From positions 3,106,501 through 3,170,500 of the forward strand of contig JANFOG010000003.1 in NCBI GenBank assembly GCA_024336345.1: a DNA stretch of 64,000 nt. Reading direction: 5' to 3'. The DNA comes from Mariannaea sp. PMI_226 (Eukaryota > Ascomycota > Sordariomycetes > Hypocreales > Nectriaceae). A program made the position numbers and the translations under genes. Below the pieces are notes generated by a model. That model searched no databases. It worked only from the letters and a program-made list of their open reading frames with translations, and had not been told where the DNA came from. Position 1 is the stretch's first letter. Each line of letters starts with the position of its first letter. Below, piece after piece: positions 46,340 through 59,020 of the stretch.

Positions 46340-48208
46340 TCAGGAGCGCGAAGGTAGAGATTGATACTTGAAGGGCGCACTCCGACGAAGCAATGAATTA
46401 ATACTTCGGCGGAGTGTGTATCGGAAATAATATATGACGAATAGCCCAAGAAATACTCCTAGCAAAGAGAGGCAGAGTATTTGAAAAGGCTCTACTAAAA
46501 GTCCTCTCGAAGGTGCGTCAAGTAATTCCATAGGATTCTCTTCGTACTTCGATACGATTTCTGAAATGGAGAGAATATTGTCGTCTTTACCCAAGGCAAC
46601 AATACGAACAAACTCCTCACAATCCTGAGGAACATGTATGCATGTCTCGAACTGTGTCTTCTTAACGGTGATGTGATCGCGGAAATCAGCATCCAACGGT
46701 CGAGAGGCGCTCTGGATCAGCCATTTCTTAACCTCAGTTGCACCATTCCAGCTGACGAAAAGTGCATTCTGCTTAGGCTTCATAGCTACATCTGGGAGAG
46801 TTTTCGGGCGACCGACCCAGGCGTACTTGAAGGTCCTGTAGTTTTTCACCCAGCCGAACAAGTCGAATTTGATAGGCCCGATGTGAGTTTCACAGAGAAC
46901 CTTGCCGTCATGTGTAAACTCGGTAAATGCTGGAACATGGCCCCAGCCAACGAGGACGTTGCTGTTGGGGAGAATTTGGACTGAACCTTGGGAGATAGAG
47001 AGGACTTTGTAGGGAGAGATGTAGTCTTGAACGAGCTTGGCAGTCATCGCCTCAAAGTCAAGGCTGACTACAAGACCGCGGCTGAACTTGCCCGTCGTTT
47101 GTTGACCGTTGGCACCGTTATCAAAAACTGTAATTGTTGAGTTATCAACCCAAGCGGCATGATGATTCCAACTGAAGCCAGTGGCAGCTCCTCCCGACAA
47201 GTCCTTGAATGAGTTTGCCTTGCCGCCAACTTGCCACAAGACGTGTCCATCATCGCCGCTAATGGCAACAACAGCGCACATATACCGCGACGAGATTATG
47301 AAATTTCCATGCGCGTCCTTGTCGACACTGTTGATGTGGAAGTAGTCAAACGCCTGTTGTAAGCTGCTCCCATGGCCATTGAGGGGGACCTGAGTCTCGC
47401 CGACGGGAAAGTGGTCGGAGGCATGCCACTCGAAGATGAGTTTTCCAGTCTCAAGGTCAATTTCTTGGAAAATACTGTCAAAGATCCATCCCTTCGAAAT
47501 ACCAAATGAGGACATGTCAGCATTCGCTCGGTGATAAATGGTTATAAGAGCGCTGCCATTCTCAGTAATCTTGAACTCATGAAGGTCGCCTGTGAAGCTG
47601 CCTACAGGCGTAACTTTCTTGAAGATTTCATAGCTTTCGTCCAACTGAGAAGCATGTCAGATCAAGGATATTCATTTCTCATTTCCCTTCAATCTGCTCA
47701 ATTTCCGTTTCGCCTTCATTTCAAATCAAATTAAAAAACCGATAACAATACACTACGTACGTACCATGAGATAATACCCTTCACCAAAGGTTCCGTTGTC
47801 TGTTCCGTGCCAAAAGGTGATGTAATCCCTTCCTTGGTAGCGCTGAACTTTCAAGTCCATTGCTTGACCCCAACGAGTCTGCATCCACACCAAATTTCCA
47901 GCATTGTCAAGAATCACTGGGCCGGGAGTTTCGACGTATTGGCCTCGGGGTTCGATGAAGATGTAGCCGTCATCACACCGTTCGTCGGTTCGTGCCAGAG
48001 CTGGCCAGGGTGATTGTGCACCAAATGATTGGTAGCCTTTTCGTGGAAACGCTCCATAGTAACCCCAGTCATACCATGATACAGAAGGGCTGTCTTTAGT
48101 ATTTTGAAGAGCTGGATCGGGTGTTGATAATGCGGAAAGCGATGCGAATATGTCGAATATGAGAACCAGGAAGAGTTGATACCGGATCTGAGTTTTGAGT
48201 GGCGTCAT
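46340..48208 (-). CDS. Arylsulfotransferase (ASST)-family membrane-anchored protein
   Basis: Exons 47765-48208 and 46340-47644 (120-nt intron) give about 582 residues. An N-terminal signal peptide (YQLFLVLIFDIFASLSALS) precedes an extracellular beta-propeller of about 480 residues. Motifs of the fungal ASST-like family are visible: DDGYIFIEPRG, GPVILDNAGNLVW, DLHEFKITENGSALI, DYFHINSVDKDAHGNFIISSR and SWNHHAAWVDN. A C-terminal membrane helix (ILCLSLLGVFLGLFVIYYF) and a short basic tail end the protein. Bacterial ASST moves sulfate between phenols. Whether the fungal homologues do so is not established. Predicted cell-surface or secretory-pathway membrane protein. Several NGS/NGT/NST sequons suggest glycosylation. 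Confidence 0.87.
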
Positions 48209-50800
48209 TTAGGGATGAAATCAGATACAGGGAATCTACCTAGTGAAGAAAAAAATAATAGTAGAATGCTAATGGAGGATTGACAGGAATAAATGGGAAG
48301 GACGATGGAGTTTAGTTGCAGAGATAGATACCTTGGGTAGTTAGTTGGCAGCTCGAACGGAAGAAACTGACAGGGAGAAGGAGCCTACAAGGCAAGGAAA
48401 ATAAGGTCAGCTACAACCCCCTTAGAATTTCTTATGATGCCTCCTAGCTTTGATATTGGGAGAAACGACAATGAAAGTACTGTCCTAACCTATGGCCAGT
48501 GACGTATATAAACAGCCAAGATACTTCTTTCGTAAGGATCAGAGCGTACTATTGAGTGTAGAATAAGACTGAAACGAGGAATTAATAACCACGCCTAAAA
48601 GGAAATATTTATCATGGTGGGATAGATTGGCCCCTCGCATCAACCTTTTACACCCGGGCCACTGGCACATCTGTTTCCATCGGATATCGGGACTCTATGA
48701 CACCGATGGGATATTGAGTAATGGCTATGCTGTAAAGAGTGGCATCCAGTAGTCCTTGGCGCTCAATTGAACCATGTCTTATACATGCATGTAACATTCT
48801 CACGCACCGGAATATGGTACGTAGGGACTTTGCAGCAGCATCGGATGTCTCCCCACCATAAATCAAGGAACAAGTCCAGCATGAAAACTGGAGAAAGTAA
48901 CGTCAACGGTGCCGTGTGACTTGGCGTCAAGACGAACCGTCCGGGGTGTTTGATACAGACTTCTTTAATCGTTCCCGAGATGGGTATCCCCCTTGTTGAA
49001 ATCCCTGCGTTTAGTGACACCAGCGAGCCAACCTTGGAGTAGCAGTGACATATCAGCCGTGCGCACAAACACGCGACTCTGCCCACAGGACAGCTCGGAG
49101 GAATAAGGTGGAATCCCCCGACCGTCAGAGACGAATAAAGGTCTCCTGTGCCAAGAGGATTATGTCTTGCTGAGCCAGTCAAAATGCGCTTAACACGTTA
49201 ATTAGAAAATTGGACCTTACACTGATGACTTGTAATTTTGCCATGTATAAGAAAATCAGGTCAACTACCGTCCCCGTGGTATAAGTCCTAAGCCAAGGCG
49301 TGCCTCTGGGCAATGACAAGGACAAACGGCAGAAATTGCAAGTGAGGGATATAGAGATCAAATGGAATAATGATACAAGCCTTACGTGATAGAACATTAA
49401 AACCACTCTTCGTGGCCTACAAAGATGTTGACTCCCATGACATGCTGGCATCTATTCACCAAATCCCTCCAAAGCTGGGACGGCCTCCAATTGTTGTTCC
49501 GTGTCATATCCACTGAGACGCGCAATGGGCTATATTGATCTCGCATCAAAGTAGCCACTATTCCATGGGTCGAAACCAGGGGCAGCTCAAACAAGACCTT
49601 TATGGATTAGCTGATGGTTAGGCTGGGAATGTGTCCATTGCTCGGAGTGCACAAATACGCGTTTATTTAATAAGCTCGGGTTTAGTACAATACAAAGTGT
49701 ACAAGGGGCGAATTGTCTTCTGTCTCGCAAATTCGAGGCCGTTGGCATGTTCCTTCATCTATTGTTTGTGCGGTATACGATTGTCTCTATGCAAAAATAT
49801 GCAACGATTGTCAGAATCCAGAGCCGACCAGCACCTAAGATCTAATTTGTTCCAGTACATCCTGTATAAGATACATATGTATTCCGCAATCCATGTAAAG
49901 CAAGTCCTGGATGATTGGTATACTCAATTTAATCTGTTGCCAGTGAGTATGTAATGATGTAGCTTCCTGTTTTGGGTGGCTCATTCAATAGAGTCGGGGA
50001 GGTTATCGCCGACTTTCCGACTCTTCTTCAATGAACGAATTTCATGCAACGTAAGCCTGTCAACTAGAGAAAATTTGGTCACTCTCTTGGCCATGCGGTG
50101 CGAAAATGCAGGAACTAGATGAGAGGGACGCGCGGCACTGGGCGCAGGGGCATGGATATGACGTTTGCCCATGCTCAGGATCGGCGACCAACGGCCGACG
50201 TCTGCTAGTTGCCGCTCCTGGGTGTGAGTGAATACATTGAACATCGGTAGGAGCAAGACTGATATGTATTACATGGCACAGTGGTGAGTATGCAGAACTT
50301 CTATGCTCCTGTCTGGGACTTTACTGGTAGATGATGCTTTATGGCTGCTTACGACGGTGAAGTTATCTCTGATACGGTACTGGAGGAATCTATCTGAACT
50401 GAGAATATAGCCAATAAACACCGACTAAATAGGGGACTTAGGGTCAACAGTGATGAGCTCTTTTTTCGAGGTACACTATGTGGAATTATGTACCAGCCCT
50501 ACTAGAGCATCGCAAACTGCGCAGACTTTTATGTGAAGCTACGGACCACGACCCGGGGATCTAACCTAGGGCAGAGTTGCGACGCTAATACAGAAGTCAA
50601 CGAAAATTCGGGAGAGCGCCGGTCATTGGCAATAAGTCCTTGTTGAAAATGCCTTCTGCGCACCGTGCCAAGGAATGATTCTGGTCATTATATGGACGAG
50701 TTGGCGATTTTGACTCCGACTCATTTATTCTCTAGCCATATAAGCTACATTCTGCCCCGCTCCTTTCACATCAGCAACACGAGCTGCGTTGGCAGCTACA
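48209..50800. other. Gene-free stretch before tRNA-Val
   Basis: 2.6 kb. The first few hundred bases are the promoter and 5' UTR of the ASST-family gene. The rest has only short, non-coding-looking frames and no RNA structure I can recognise until the tRNA at 50801. Confidence 0.5.
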
Positions 50801-50874
50801 GGTTCCGTGGTCTAGCTGGTTATGGCATCTCGTTAACACCGAGAAGGTCCCCGGTTCGAGCCCGGGCGGAATCA
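50801..50874 (+). tRNA. tRNA-Val (anticodon AAC)
   Basis: A complete 74-nt cloverleaf without intron. The acceptor GGTTCCG pairs with CGGAATC at the 3' end (one G-T pair), and the discriminator is A. The anticodon stem TCTCG/CGAGA encloses loop TTAACAC, giving anticodon AAC at 50835-50837. The T arm is CCCGG/CCGGG with loop TTCGAGC. Internal Pol III promoters are visible: A box TGGTCTAGCTGG and B box GGTTCGAGCCC. In eukaryotes the first anticodon A is normally edited to inosine, so the tRNA reads GUU, GUC and GUA. Confidence 0.97.
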
Positions 50875-50875
50875 A

Positions 50876-50881
50876 TTTTTT
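50876..50881 (+). terminator. RNA polymerase III terminator of tRNA-Val
   Basis: A run of six T one base after the mature tRNA 3' end, the standard Pol III stop signal. Confidence 0.9.
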
Positions 50882-51171
50882 GAGGTCTTCAAATCAAATG
50901 GGACCTTTTCTTTTTGCTTCGTATTCATGCAGATGATAATATTGTGTTGAATTTGGACTTGAAGCTTATGCTAGTTTCGCTTGTTTTCTATTCCTATATC
51001 AAAACTCAGCTGAACAAAGTATATACGCTCAGTGGCGTGAGAATATCATCTAGATGGTTTACACTGCAGTCATGACTTTAGGTTGATGTCAATGGGGAAT
51101 ATTGCATTTTTATCAAACTCTGTACTCTATGTCTTCAAATTTCAGGCTATGCATATGCTTATTGGGGCTAA

Positions 51172-52252
51172 TTACATTCTGTTGGTGAAGTAGTTGTATC
51201 CACCTTCAACCATAGCCACAGCCCTCTTTGAAGCCTCGTCGAGGTCTTCCTTGGGGAGGCTAAGCACATCATTGGCAAGACCGTATTTGGTCTCAAAGTC
51301 GCCGTCGCCGTTGGGGAAGAAAGTTCGCGCGTACATGGCCATGGCATGTCCCAGGCGATCACCACTCTGCATACGAGCCTTGCCTCGCACCCAGCGGTCC
51401 TTGGAGTCCTCGTAGTCAATAGTCCAATCCTTATCCGTGGTGCCCGTCACTCGCTGAATGCTGTCCAGCATTTCACGCTGGTTGATGCGGAAACTGGAGA
51501 TGTATAAAGGCTTGTTCTTCCACTGAGAAACGTTGGGGGACTGGTCGTTCTCATCGTCAGGCAGCTCCTTTAGGCTTAGCAAGCCGGCAAGAGCCTCACC
51601 GCACTGGATCCAAGTGGAAGTGTTGATCCGAGTCTTTCCATCATCGTAGAAAGTGGCCGTCTTCTTGGCGATGTCGAAGCCGTACCACTCAGGAGGCTGC
51701 GCGGTCGAGAACTCGTACCAGAACCCGCAAACCATGGCGATCCATGAGGAATATCCAACCTTTTGAATGGCATGAATGCCAGCATCAGCACGGGTAAAGT
51801 TCTCCACCGTCAGAGTCGTGTTTGCTACGTCAGTGCCGTAGGCATTGGGCATGATCCACTTCACTCCAGCTTTGGCAGCGGCCCGGACAATCTTCTCCTG
51901 AGTGTCGGGAGGTGCCCTAACTGACATGGAGATGGCAAGGAATTGTTGGCCCTTGAGGGCGTTTACGAGAGAGTCCTCGTTGTCGTAGTCGACATTGACG
52001 ACCTTGACGCCATCGGGAATCGAGCTTGTGCTCCCCTCACGGCTGATGGCAGTGACTGTGTGCTTGCCAGTCTTGATGAGGGATGCGGCAAGATGCTTTC
52101 CAACAGAACCACCAGCCTGTGTTTATATTAGCTTGGCGTTGAGGGGAATATTGGGAATGGATTGAGCGGTGATGACTTACACCAACAATGGCAACTCGCT
52201 CGATCTTGTTAGTGAAGCCCTGGGGCTGATCCTTGGCGTACTCCTGAGACAT
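51172..52252 (-). CDS. NmrA-like NAD(P)-binding protein
   Basis: Exons 52181-52252 and 51172-52116 (64-nt intron) give 338 residues. The intron splits the dinucleotide-binding loop: exon 1 ends in VAIVG and exon 2 resumes AGGSVGKHLAASL, making G-x-G-G-x-V-G near residues 24-30. A Rossmann fold continues with NVDYDNEDSLVNALKG and KAGVKWIMPNAYGTD. The C-terminal half has WIAMVCGFWYEFS and a helical substrate lobe. The lysine-less pattern fits the atypical SDR branch of NmrA and isoflavone reductase-like proteins, which act either as redox sensors or as small-molecule reductases. Which one applies is unknown. It sits beside the aldo/keto reductase, same strand. Confidence 0.9.
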
Positions 52253-53379
52253 GGTGTTTATTATCGCTGTTGAGAAAAAGTTTTTTTATTTTATTTTTCT
52301 CGAATACGTTTGCTTAGAAGCTGTCTGTTGGAGAAAATAAGAGACGTTTTCTTGTGAATTGGGTGTATTTGATGGTGTATCAAAAGTGTTAGAAGATTGG
52401 TGAGGCGAGCTTGTTAATCTTGTAAACTGACTTGTTGATGAAGATACGGGGAAAAAAGTCACATTGAATAGGGGAGATCTCAGCTGGGCTTTATATCTTC
52501 AAATTCCCCGTCTTCCCACTTCACAAAATGCCGTTGAGTTACTCGGACTCATCTCATGTTCATACATCAGAGCGGATTTTGGAGTCGATGTCCGAGACCA
52601 AAGATTGCCCAAAACGGAAGCGCTCAATCCTGGTACCTTGCGTCGGTGGATACCACTAACACGAGCAGCCAATGGCCAGGCCCATGAATACGACGATGGG
52701 TTTAGAAAGCATCTCAACGCCAGGCGGAGATACGGTCTGATCCTAAATCCGTGTTGATGATGGCTTCACATTTGGCGCGGAAAACATATTTTTCAGGTTA
52801 CACTCCTCGAACACTCACACAAAAAGAAAGTCGCACCATAGATTCAAGCGGTGTACGTTATTCTTTGAACTTTCTCGCCTTTCGGGCTTAAATTGAAGAA
52901 AGAAATCCGAACCTAGTAATTCCGACGACCAGTGCATCATGCATTCATCGTCCAGGATCAGCCGGCACACGTGGTAACGTGATCTATCGTTTGGTTAGTT
53001 GATCAGCTAATTGAGGTTTCATAACCAATTTCTCATTGAAAGGTAAAAGCGATGAGCGACGTGGCCTGGATGAACACCAGTTTCCGGAGGGTTCAAAGCC
53101 AGCCACGGCTGTTATGAAAGGGGTACGAGTAAAATGCGTCAAAATAGAATGCATCCCAAATATCAATATCACGTTCTCGTAACACTGAAAATTTAACACG
53201 ATGGCTAGAATTACACGCGCGAGAAGGAAAGCAGAGAAATTTGGTACTCAAGTAACCTTGGTATGGGCGAGAGAGGCCATGTGATCAATGGCCCTCCCTA
53301 ATAAATCTATATTTTTTTTCCTAATATTGAAAGTATGTGCATAGAACCGTCTATTCATTAAAATAATTTTGAAGCTCGT
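52253..53379. other. Intergenic spacer
   Basis: 1.1 kb between two minus-strand genes. No coding frame of note. The left end has T-rich leader DNA of the NmrA-like gene. Confidence 0.5.
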
Positions 53380-54569
53380 TTAGTCCTGTCGCGCAGGGTC
53401 AAGCTCAACCTTGTTCTTGGTAACGGCATCAATCTCAGCCATCACCTCGGGAGTCAACTTCTCGATAATCTTCAGAGCAGCGACGGTCTCCTCAAGCTGC
53501 TCAGGCCGGCTAGCTCCAGTAATGACACTGCTGACGTTGGGGTTCTTCAGGCACCAAGCGATGGCGAGCTGGCTCTGGCTGACTCCAAGACGGTCGGCAA
53601 TGGGCTTGAGCTGTCGCACCGTCTCAATCTCCTGCTTCCAGTCGTCGGAACCCATGCGGCCACGCATGTAATTAGCAAAACGGTCCTTGCTGGCACCGAA
53701 TCGGGAGTCCTTGGGTGGCTCGCCGTCAACAACGTCGTTGTACTTGCCGGACAGGAGACCCATCTTGATGGGGCTGTAGGTGGTGAGTCCCAGACCAGTG
53801 CGCTCATAGAGGCGCTGGAACTGGCCCTCAACACGGTCACGGACCAACATGTTGTACTGGGGCTGCTCAACAATTGGGCCAATCATTCGCAAATCGCGGG
53901 CGATGCCAACCTAAATGTCATCATGTAAGTCTCTAGTAAGCACAAAGAAGGGGGAAAAAGGCCAGTACGTACAGCCTCAGCGATCTCGTCTGCGCTCCAC
54001 TCAGAAGTTCCCCAGTAGTGAGCCATGCCCTGATCGATGACATAGTTAAATGCTCGAACAGTCTCCTCCATGGGGGTCAATCTGTCGGGTCGGTGGGCAT
54101 AGACAATATCAACATGCTTAAGCTGAAGTCGCTCCAGGGAAGCCTCCAGACCCTCGATAATGTGCTTTCGTGACAGTCCATGGTTGTTGATCAGGATATC
54201 ACCGTTGACAGCACCCCAGTTGATCTCTGGTTTTTGGGGTCAGTAAGAGGGGATACTTTGAGCGCCACCCAGAATATGGTGAGGGGTAGACTCACTGGTG
54301 CTGATAACAAGATCACTTCGCTTCCATCCGAAATGCTTGATGGCCTTGCCCATAACGATCTCGGCCTTACCAGCTGTGTAGTTCTCGGCAGTGTCGAAAA
54401 AGTTGATGCCTAGGTCGTATGCCTTCTTCATGCAGGCGAAAGAAGCCTCATCCTCAGCATATCCTCCATAGGTCAACCAGCTGCCGAGACTGATGGCAGA
54501 GACATGCAGACCAGATCGGCCAAGCCGACGGTAGACCATGCCAGTGTTTCTAGGTTCTGCCCAAGCCAT
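53380..54569 (-). CDS. Aldo/keto reductase, potassium-channel beta-subunit-like
   Basis: Exons 54296-54569, 53973-54226 and 53380-53910 give about 352 residues. The intron positions keep frame and restore the catalytic tetrad: D59 and Y64 in [16 protein letters not shown]92 at the first splice join (ISTK), and H136 in VYAHRPD. The NADPH-binding end is present in [13 protein letters not shown] and [20 protein letters not shown]. The N-terminal [19 protein letters not shown] is typical of the AKR group related to Kv-beta subunits and yeast YPL088W. The enzymes reduce aldehydes or ketones with NADPH in the cytosol. Substrate unknown. The next gene upstream is the Zn2Cys6 regulator, whose stop lies 348 bp away. 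Confidence 0.93.
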
Positions 54570-54917
54570 TTTTGAAGAATGTAGACGATTGTGAAATGTG
54601 TGATGTGGAATAAAGAAAAAAGGAGTAGTTTCTGGTCAGCGAACTGTCAACTTAATATTTAGACCCCTCCATGATGGAGAACGATTAGCCTAAACGGGGA
54701 GCGGGGTTTTGTGCGGAGAAAATATCGGGTCGTCGGCGAGAAGAGTCACACCGGTGATGAAAGATGGCAACAAAGATCTTTTGAGATGATCGCTTCAATG
54801 ACGGTGTCAATATTTGTTGGGTTGCGCGACAACAAATTCGGATTGTGTCATCACATATGGCGGCTCCCAGAGGGCTAATTGGACGTAAACGACTGACCGA
54901 GACTTTGTTGCTCCATA
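54570..54917. other. Short spacer with AKR promoter
   Basis: 348 bp between the end of the Zn2Cys6 gene and the start of the aldo/keto reductase, same strand. It must hold both the 3' end of one gene and the promoter of the next. No motif assigned. Confidence 0.55.
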
Positions 54918-56816
54918 TCAACACGCAATAGCCTGGTCTTTGTCCGTCGTAGTATCTCGAGGCATAGACTCTAGCAACATACGAGTGAGCGGTGAAGGAG
55001 ATCTTACGAGATATCCCAAGTCTAGAGGTGCCCAGGATATTCGAGATGCTTGCTCTTCCATGAATTGATATGTAGGCAAGGTCATATCAGTCGCGCCGGT
55101 GAGGACGCTAACACTATGCCAATTTGCCTCATCCAAATTGAATACGATGGCGTCGTTGGCGATTTGTTGTTCATCTACGTTGTCCGTCAATAGGCCCGAT
55201 TCAGATGCAGCCTCCATTTTTATATTTAGTAAGGAGAGTAGAGTCCGGTTGCCGCCCCGGGACGAAGACAAAATGTCGCGTAATCGGCGGAGTATCGGAC
55301 CTGGCTGGTCAGTTGCGGCCGCCGGATGATTGCTTGCCATTGCATCGATTACCGCTGTCGCAATCTCAAAAGTCTTAAATTCCTAAACCCCTGGGTTAGC
55401 TGTTTCTCTACCAGAATTGACACCCAAAACTTACGAGAGTAGGCCCATGAGACTCCAAAGCCGTGGTGGGCAGTTGCGACACCAAGGATAAAAAGTCTTC
55501 TGCGATGCTCACTGGGTTCATGGAAGGAATTACTATGCCGAAGCGCAACGCGGCTCGCCAAAGAACAGCCCGCATCCATTGGCGAGTGACGAACATATCT
55601 GCGCGCTGCACATCATTGATAGGACCCCAATCATCGTCGCCCACCGAATCCATCAGTTTCTGTTGCAGGAGCTCAAGGCAACTCTGCGCCACGGAGGCCA
55701 TGTTGGGTACATCGGTGTCCGCATTCCGCAATATCTCGAATATCCCGGATTCATCAAATACCCAGAATAGATGAACAAGCTTGAGAAAGGCAGGAAGGAC
55801 TTGGGCTTGGTCGCCAGCTCCTCCGAACCAGGGAAAAAGAATATTCGGTTTCAAAACCACTGGGAGTTTGTGTAGAAGTGCCACTCCTCTAAAAAAAAGA
55901 AGAAAAAAAATCACCAAGGTTAGTTGCGAAGTTGCGAATAGTCAAAAGGAAGCGTGGGGCAGTCTATATCTACTGACCGTTCTGTTACAAACAATAGCCA
56001 CAGAATTCTCCGTGACACATGCTGGTCGGCCTCGGAAAGCGTAGAGTAAGTTGACTCGCGGTCGAGGCCGAGAATCTGGGCTTGAGTAATTGCCTCGCGT
56101 AAATATACAAGAGATTTGGTGCCGCCTGCTGCTGCATTCTCATGATATATGTGGAGGAAGAAAGATATGCGCAGGCCGTTAAGGAGATCAAGCCCCTCAC
56201 CAAGGCCGCTGACCTCTGTCTGTTCAAGTCTGCACTGCCACGGCATTTCCAGCCGGAGCTGGGCAACGGCAGCTAATGCAACGGCATGTGCAAGATGTCT
56301 TGCTGCATTAAGTTGTCCAGGTGTTTCCAGTAGCCTCTGTTTGAGATCCGCCGCATCGACAATGGGCCAGATGGGGAACAGCCTTTCGGCGTATACATCA
56401 AGAATCTCGATCAAATGGGGAAGCTCATCAATCAGAGAAGTTTCTTTTTCCTTTCCCTTACATGCAGATGAGTCATCGGCACTATCCAATGATTCCTTGC
56501 GACGTTTTTTCTCGATTTTGTCAATGGTCTTGGGTCTCAGCCCACGAGGCCCCCGTGTGGCCTGCAGACGGGTGAAAGTGCACTCAATGCCAGAGGCAAC
56601 GCAGCCGCTGCAAGGGGGAACCTCTGTGCATCGAATTTTGCGAACTTTGCAAGAATCGCATGCCCTTCTTGCTAATTTCGGGCGCGAGCCAGTAGAACTT
56701 CCGCTTGTGCCAGGATTTGGTGGTGAAGGTTGAGTTGAAGGCCGCCGTCGTCCTTGAACAGACTTGGGAGGGTCCTGATCCCGAGACATGGTCTCTGCAG
56801 GACTTACAGCATCCAT
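54918..56816 (-). CDS. Zn2Cys6 transcription factor (sugar-regulator-like group)
   Basis: Exons 55978-56816, 55435-55888 and 54918-55382 give about 585 residues. The zinc cluster RRACDSCKVRKIRCTEVPPC...C lies near residues 50-80 and is followed by RGPRGLRPKTIDKIEKKRRK, a basic linker typical of the fungal maltose/quinate-type regulators. The middle homology region includes FPIWPIVDAADLKQRL and the splice-restored TERGVALLHKLPVVLKP, which fixes the first intron. The start is uncertain: the frame stays open to an acceptor-like TTAG at 56865, so an upstream exon may exist; ATG 56816 and 56789 are the visible choices. The C-terminal end is less certain. Position between AKR and TauD genes suggests it may control them. 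Confidence 0.85.
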
Positions 56817-57794
56817 CTCTGCGTTGAGGTTGGAAAACTGCTCTTCCCAGGCTAGAGACAGCACCTAATCAGCTTCTCGAAACCGAAAGAAAGAAAAGAT
56901 TGCCCAGGCTAACCCTGTGAACAGTCGCTCGGCATTTTCTTGTGCATTGGTGGCGATGATGCGATTAAGGGTGATATTTCGTGACCTCGTTCCCACTCAC
57001 CACGATAGTCACCCAAGTCGCCCTTAAAAATGGAGCTGGAGGGCATTTTGACTGCCCCGAAGCCTCTCCACAGCAGGGCGGCAACAGCGGGCCATAGTTT
57101 TTCCAGCTGGACGACTGCCTGGACCATCGCGGCCCGGCCGCCGTAATTGGCAACGAACCCTACTGAAGTCAGGGATCAGGCCTCGGCAGCTCTGCACGAG
57201 GCCCTAAATGCCCCTAGCTTGTGGGGCAGCTTAGGCGTGCATGCGAACTGCCGACGGCGGGGCTGCCACTTCAGGACTCGTTTCTCGGGGAGATCGAGCC
57301 GAGCGGTATCAACAGCACCCAAGACACAAAAGGGGGGTGCCCGAAATTTGCAGACTATCCTTTTCTTGACAGAAGATTACAAGAGCTTTAACAAAACTTA
57401 TGGCTTCTTTATCGTCCTTTGGTCGTACGAATTTTTTTTTTCCTCGTATGTATCGTATGATTTATAATTCGCACCGGAAACAACTCTCCGAAGCGCTAGG
57501 GCTTCATCGAAAGCGATCAAGCTTTTGAACGGATACTTGCACTGTGATACTGATGGTGGCATTGACATTGGCATGGACACCCGAAGGACATGGAACCATT
57601 CTAAGAGCAGCAGACAGGCTTAGACTCAATGAGATTCGGAGAAGACGAGAAAAACAGAAGAAAAAAAGTAAACATCAATCTGATATGTGCCATATCTGTT
57701 TTGAAAACAAAATTCGTAGTGCGCTTCCTAGCATTTCGTCATCTCCCATTGGTCATGTCATAAGCATCTTCAATCCCAGTTAGCTGGATCCAAG
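56817..57794. other. Upstream of the Zn2Cys6 gene; TauD 3' flank
   Basis: 978 bp. The left part could contain a missed 5' exon or leader of the regulator; I found no in-phase join. The right part is 3' flank of the dioxygenase. Nothing else is recognised. Confidence 0.45.
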
Positions 57795-59020
57795 TTAGAT
57801 TCCAAGAGCCTCCCGTCGACCCTTGCTATCGAGGTCAAGATAGGGCGCCTCGCCCAAGCTGCAAACTCGATCGCCAGCTCGAGCAGCATCGTAGTCATAT
57901 GTGGCACAATGGAAGGTTGATCGATTGTCCCAGATGGCACAATCGTTTTTGCTCCATCGGTATCGAACCTGAGCATCATGGTTCTGCGTCACCAAGTTAA
58001 AGAGATACTGGATTAGCATGTCGCTCTCGTCCTTTGAGACGCCATTGATTCGCTTGGTGAAGCCACGGTTGACATAGACAGACTTCCAGCCAGTCACCGG
58101 GTTAGTTCGAACTAACGGATGAACGGCAGTCAAGTTACCACCCTGATTCAGAGGTGACCCTCGGATGCCTTTTCTGAGAGGGTTTCCAAGACGAGTCGCC
58201 TCGTCATGGAAGAAGGATGCATCATGTGTGGCAGTCAAGCCCTCGAGGAACTTCTTCATAGGTTCTGAGAGGCGGTCGTAAATCTCGTAGCCAGAGGCCC
58301 AGAGCTGTCATAGGGCTCAAATTAGTATCCCGAATGCAGTTTCTAGGGTCGACACGACAATGAAGTACTTACAGTGTCTCCTCCAGTAGCAGGTAGGGTG
58401 TGAATCTTGAGCATAGCATAATCGGAAGGTACCTTCTCGAAAGTGCTGCATGTTTGTCTCGAGTTAGCTATTGCTTGAACGATATAGAAACATCTCTGTA
58501 AGCCTCAAGACAGCAAGGGTATGAGCACGCACATGTCGCTATGCCAACCAGCGCTAGCGAAACGGCTCACATCACTCAACTGATGTGTCAAACCGCCGCC
58601 CTTCTTCTGCTTTTCACTAGAAATGACACTGATCTGGTCACCTAGCTCACTGCCCTCTTCAGTCAATGGATGTACGTGCAAGCCAGAGCTTGCGGGACAG
58701 CCACCAAGCTCGGTGAGTTTCAGCATGAAATCCTTCATCTCAACCGGGGTGACATCTTGGTTCTTGAGGAAGACGACACCTCGCTGGGAAATGGTGACAG
58801 CAAGGTCTCGAATGAGACGCTCGTCCCATTTGAGCAAGTCTCGAATCTGGAGGCCGTCAAACTCCCGTCCAATGACCGGGGTCAAGTCAGCCTGTTTGAT
58901 ATCATCAAGACTGCCAGTATAAGTCAATGGCTCCGAAATACGCGGGCGACTTTCAGCGTGACCTCCGAAAATGTTACCCTCCAGGGTCACCTCATCTTTT
59001 CCAGGGGCGATGGAAGGCAT
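57795..59020 (-). CDS. TauD/TfdA-family 2-oxoglutarate dioxygenase (sulfonate/taurine type)
   Basis: Exons 58533-59020, 58373-58445 and 57795-58304 give about 356 residues. Fe(II) ligands are H160 and D162 in AGWHSD, and H319 in STFHCATYDY. Arg329 and Arg333 follow, at nearly the spacing of the 2-oxoglutarate-binding arginines of TauD. The 73-nt middle exon restores HSDITFEKVPSDYAML and the TGGDTLWASGYE motif. The family hydroxylates sulfonates such as taurine, releasing sulfite and an aldehyde, with O2 and 2-oxoglutarate; yeast Jlp1 is the model. Other members attack herbicides or alkyl sulfates, so the substrate is inferred. Head-to-head with the ACS-family transporter. No targeting signal, cytosolic. 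Confidence 0.93.

Noticed and set aside
56149..56733. 194-codon plus-strand frame
   Set aside because: Antisense to the Zn2Cys6 gene; no motif in its translation.
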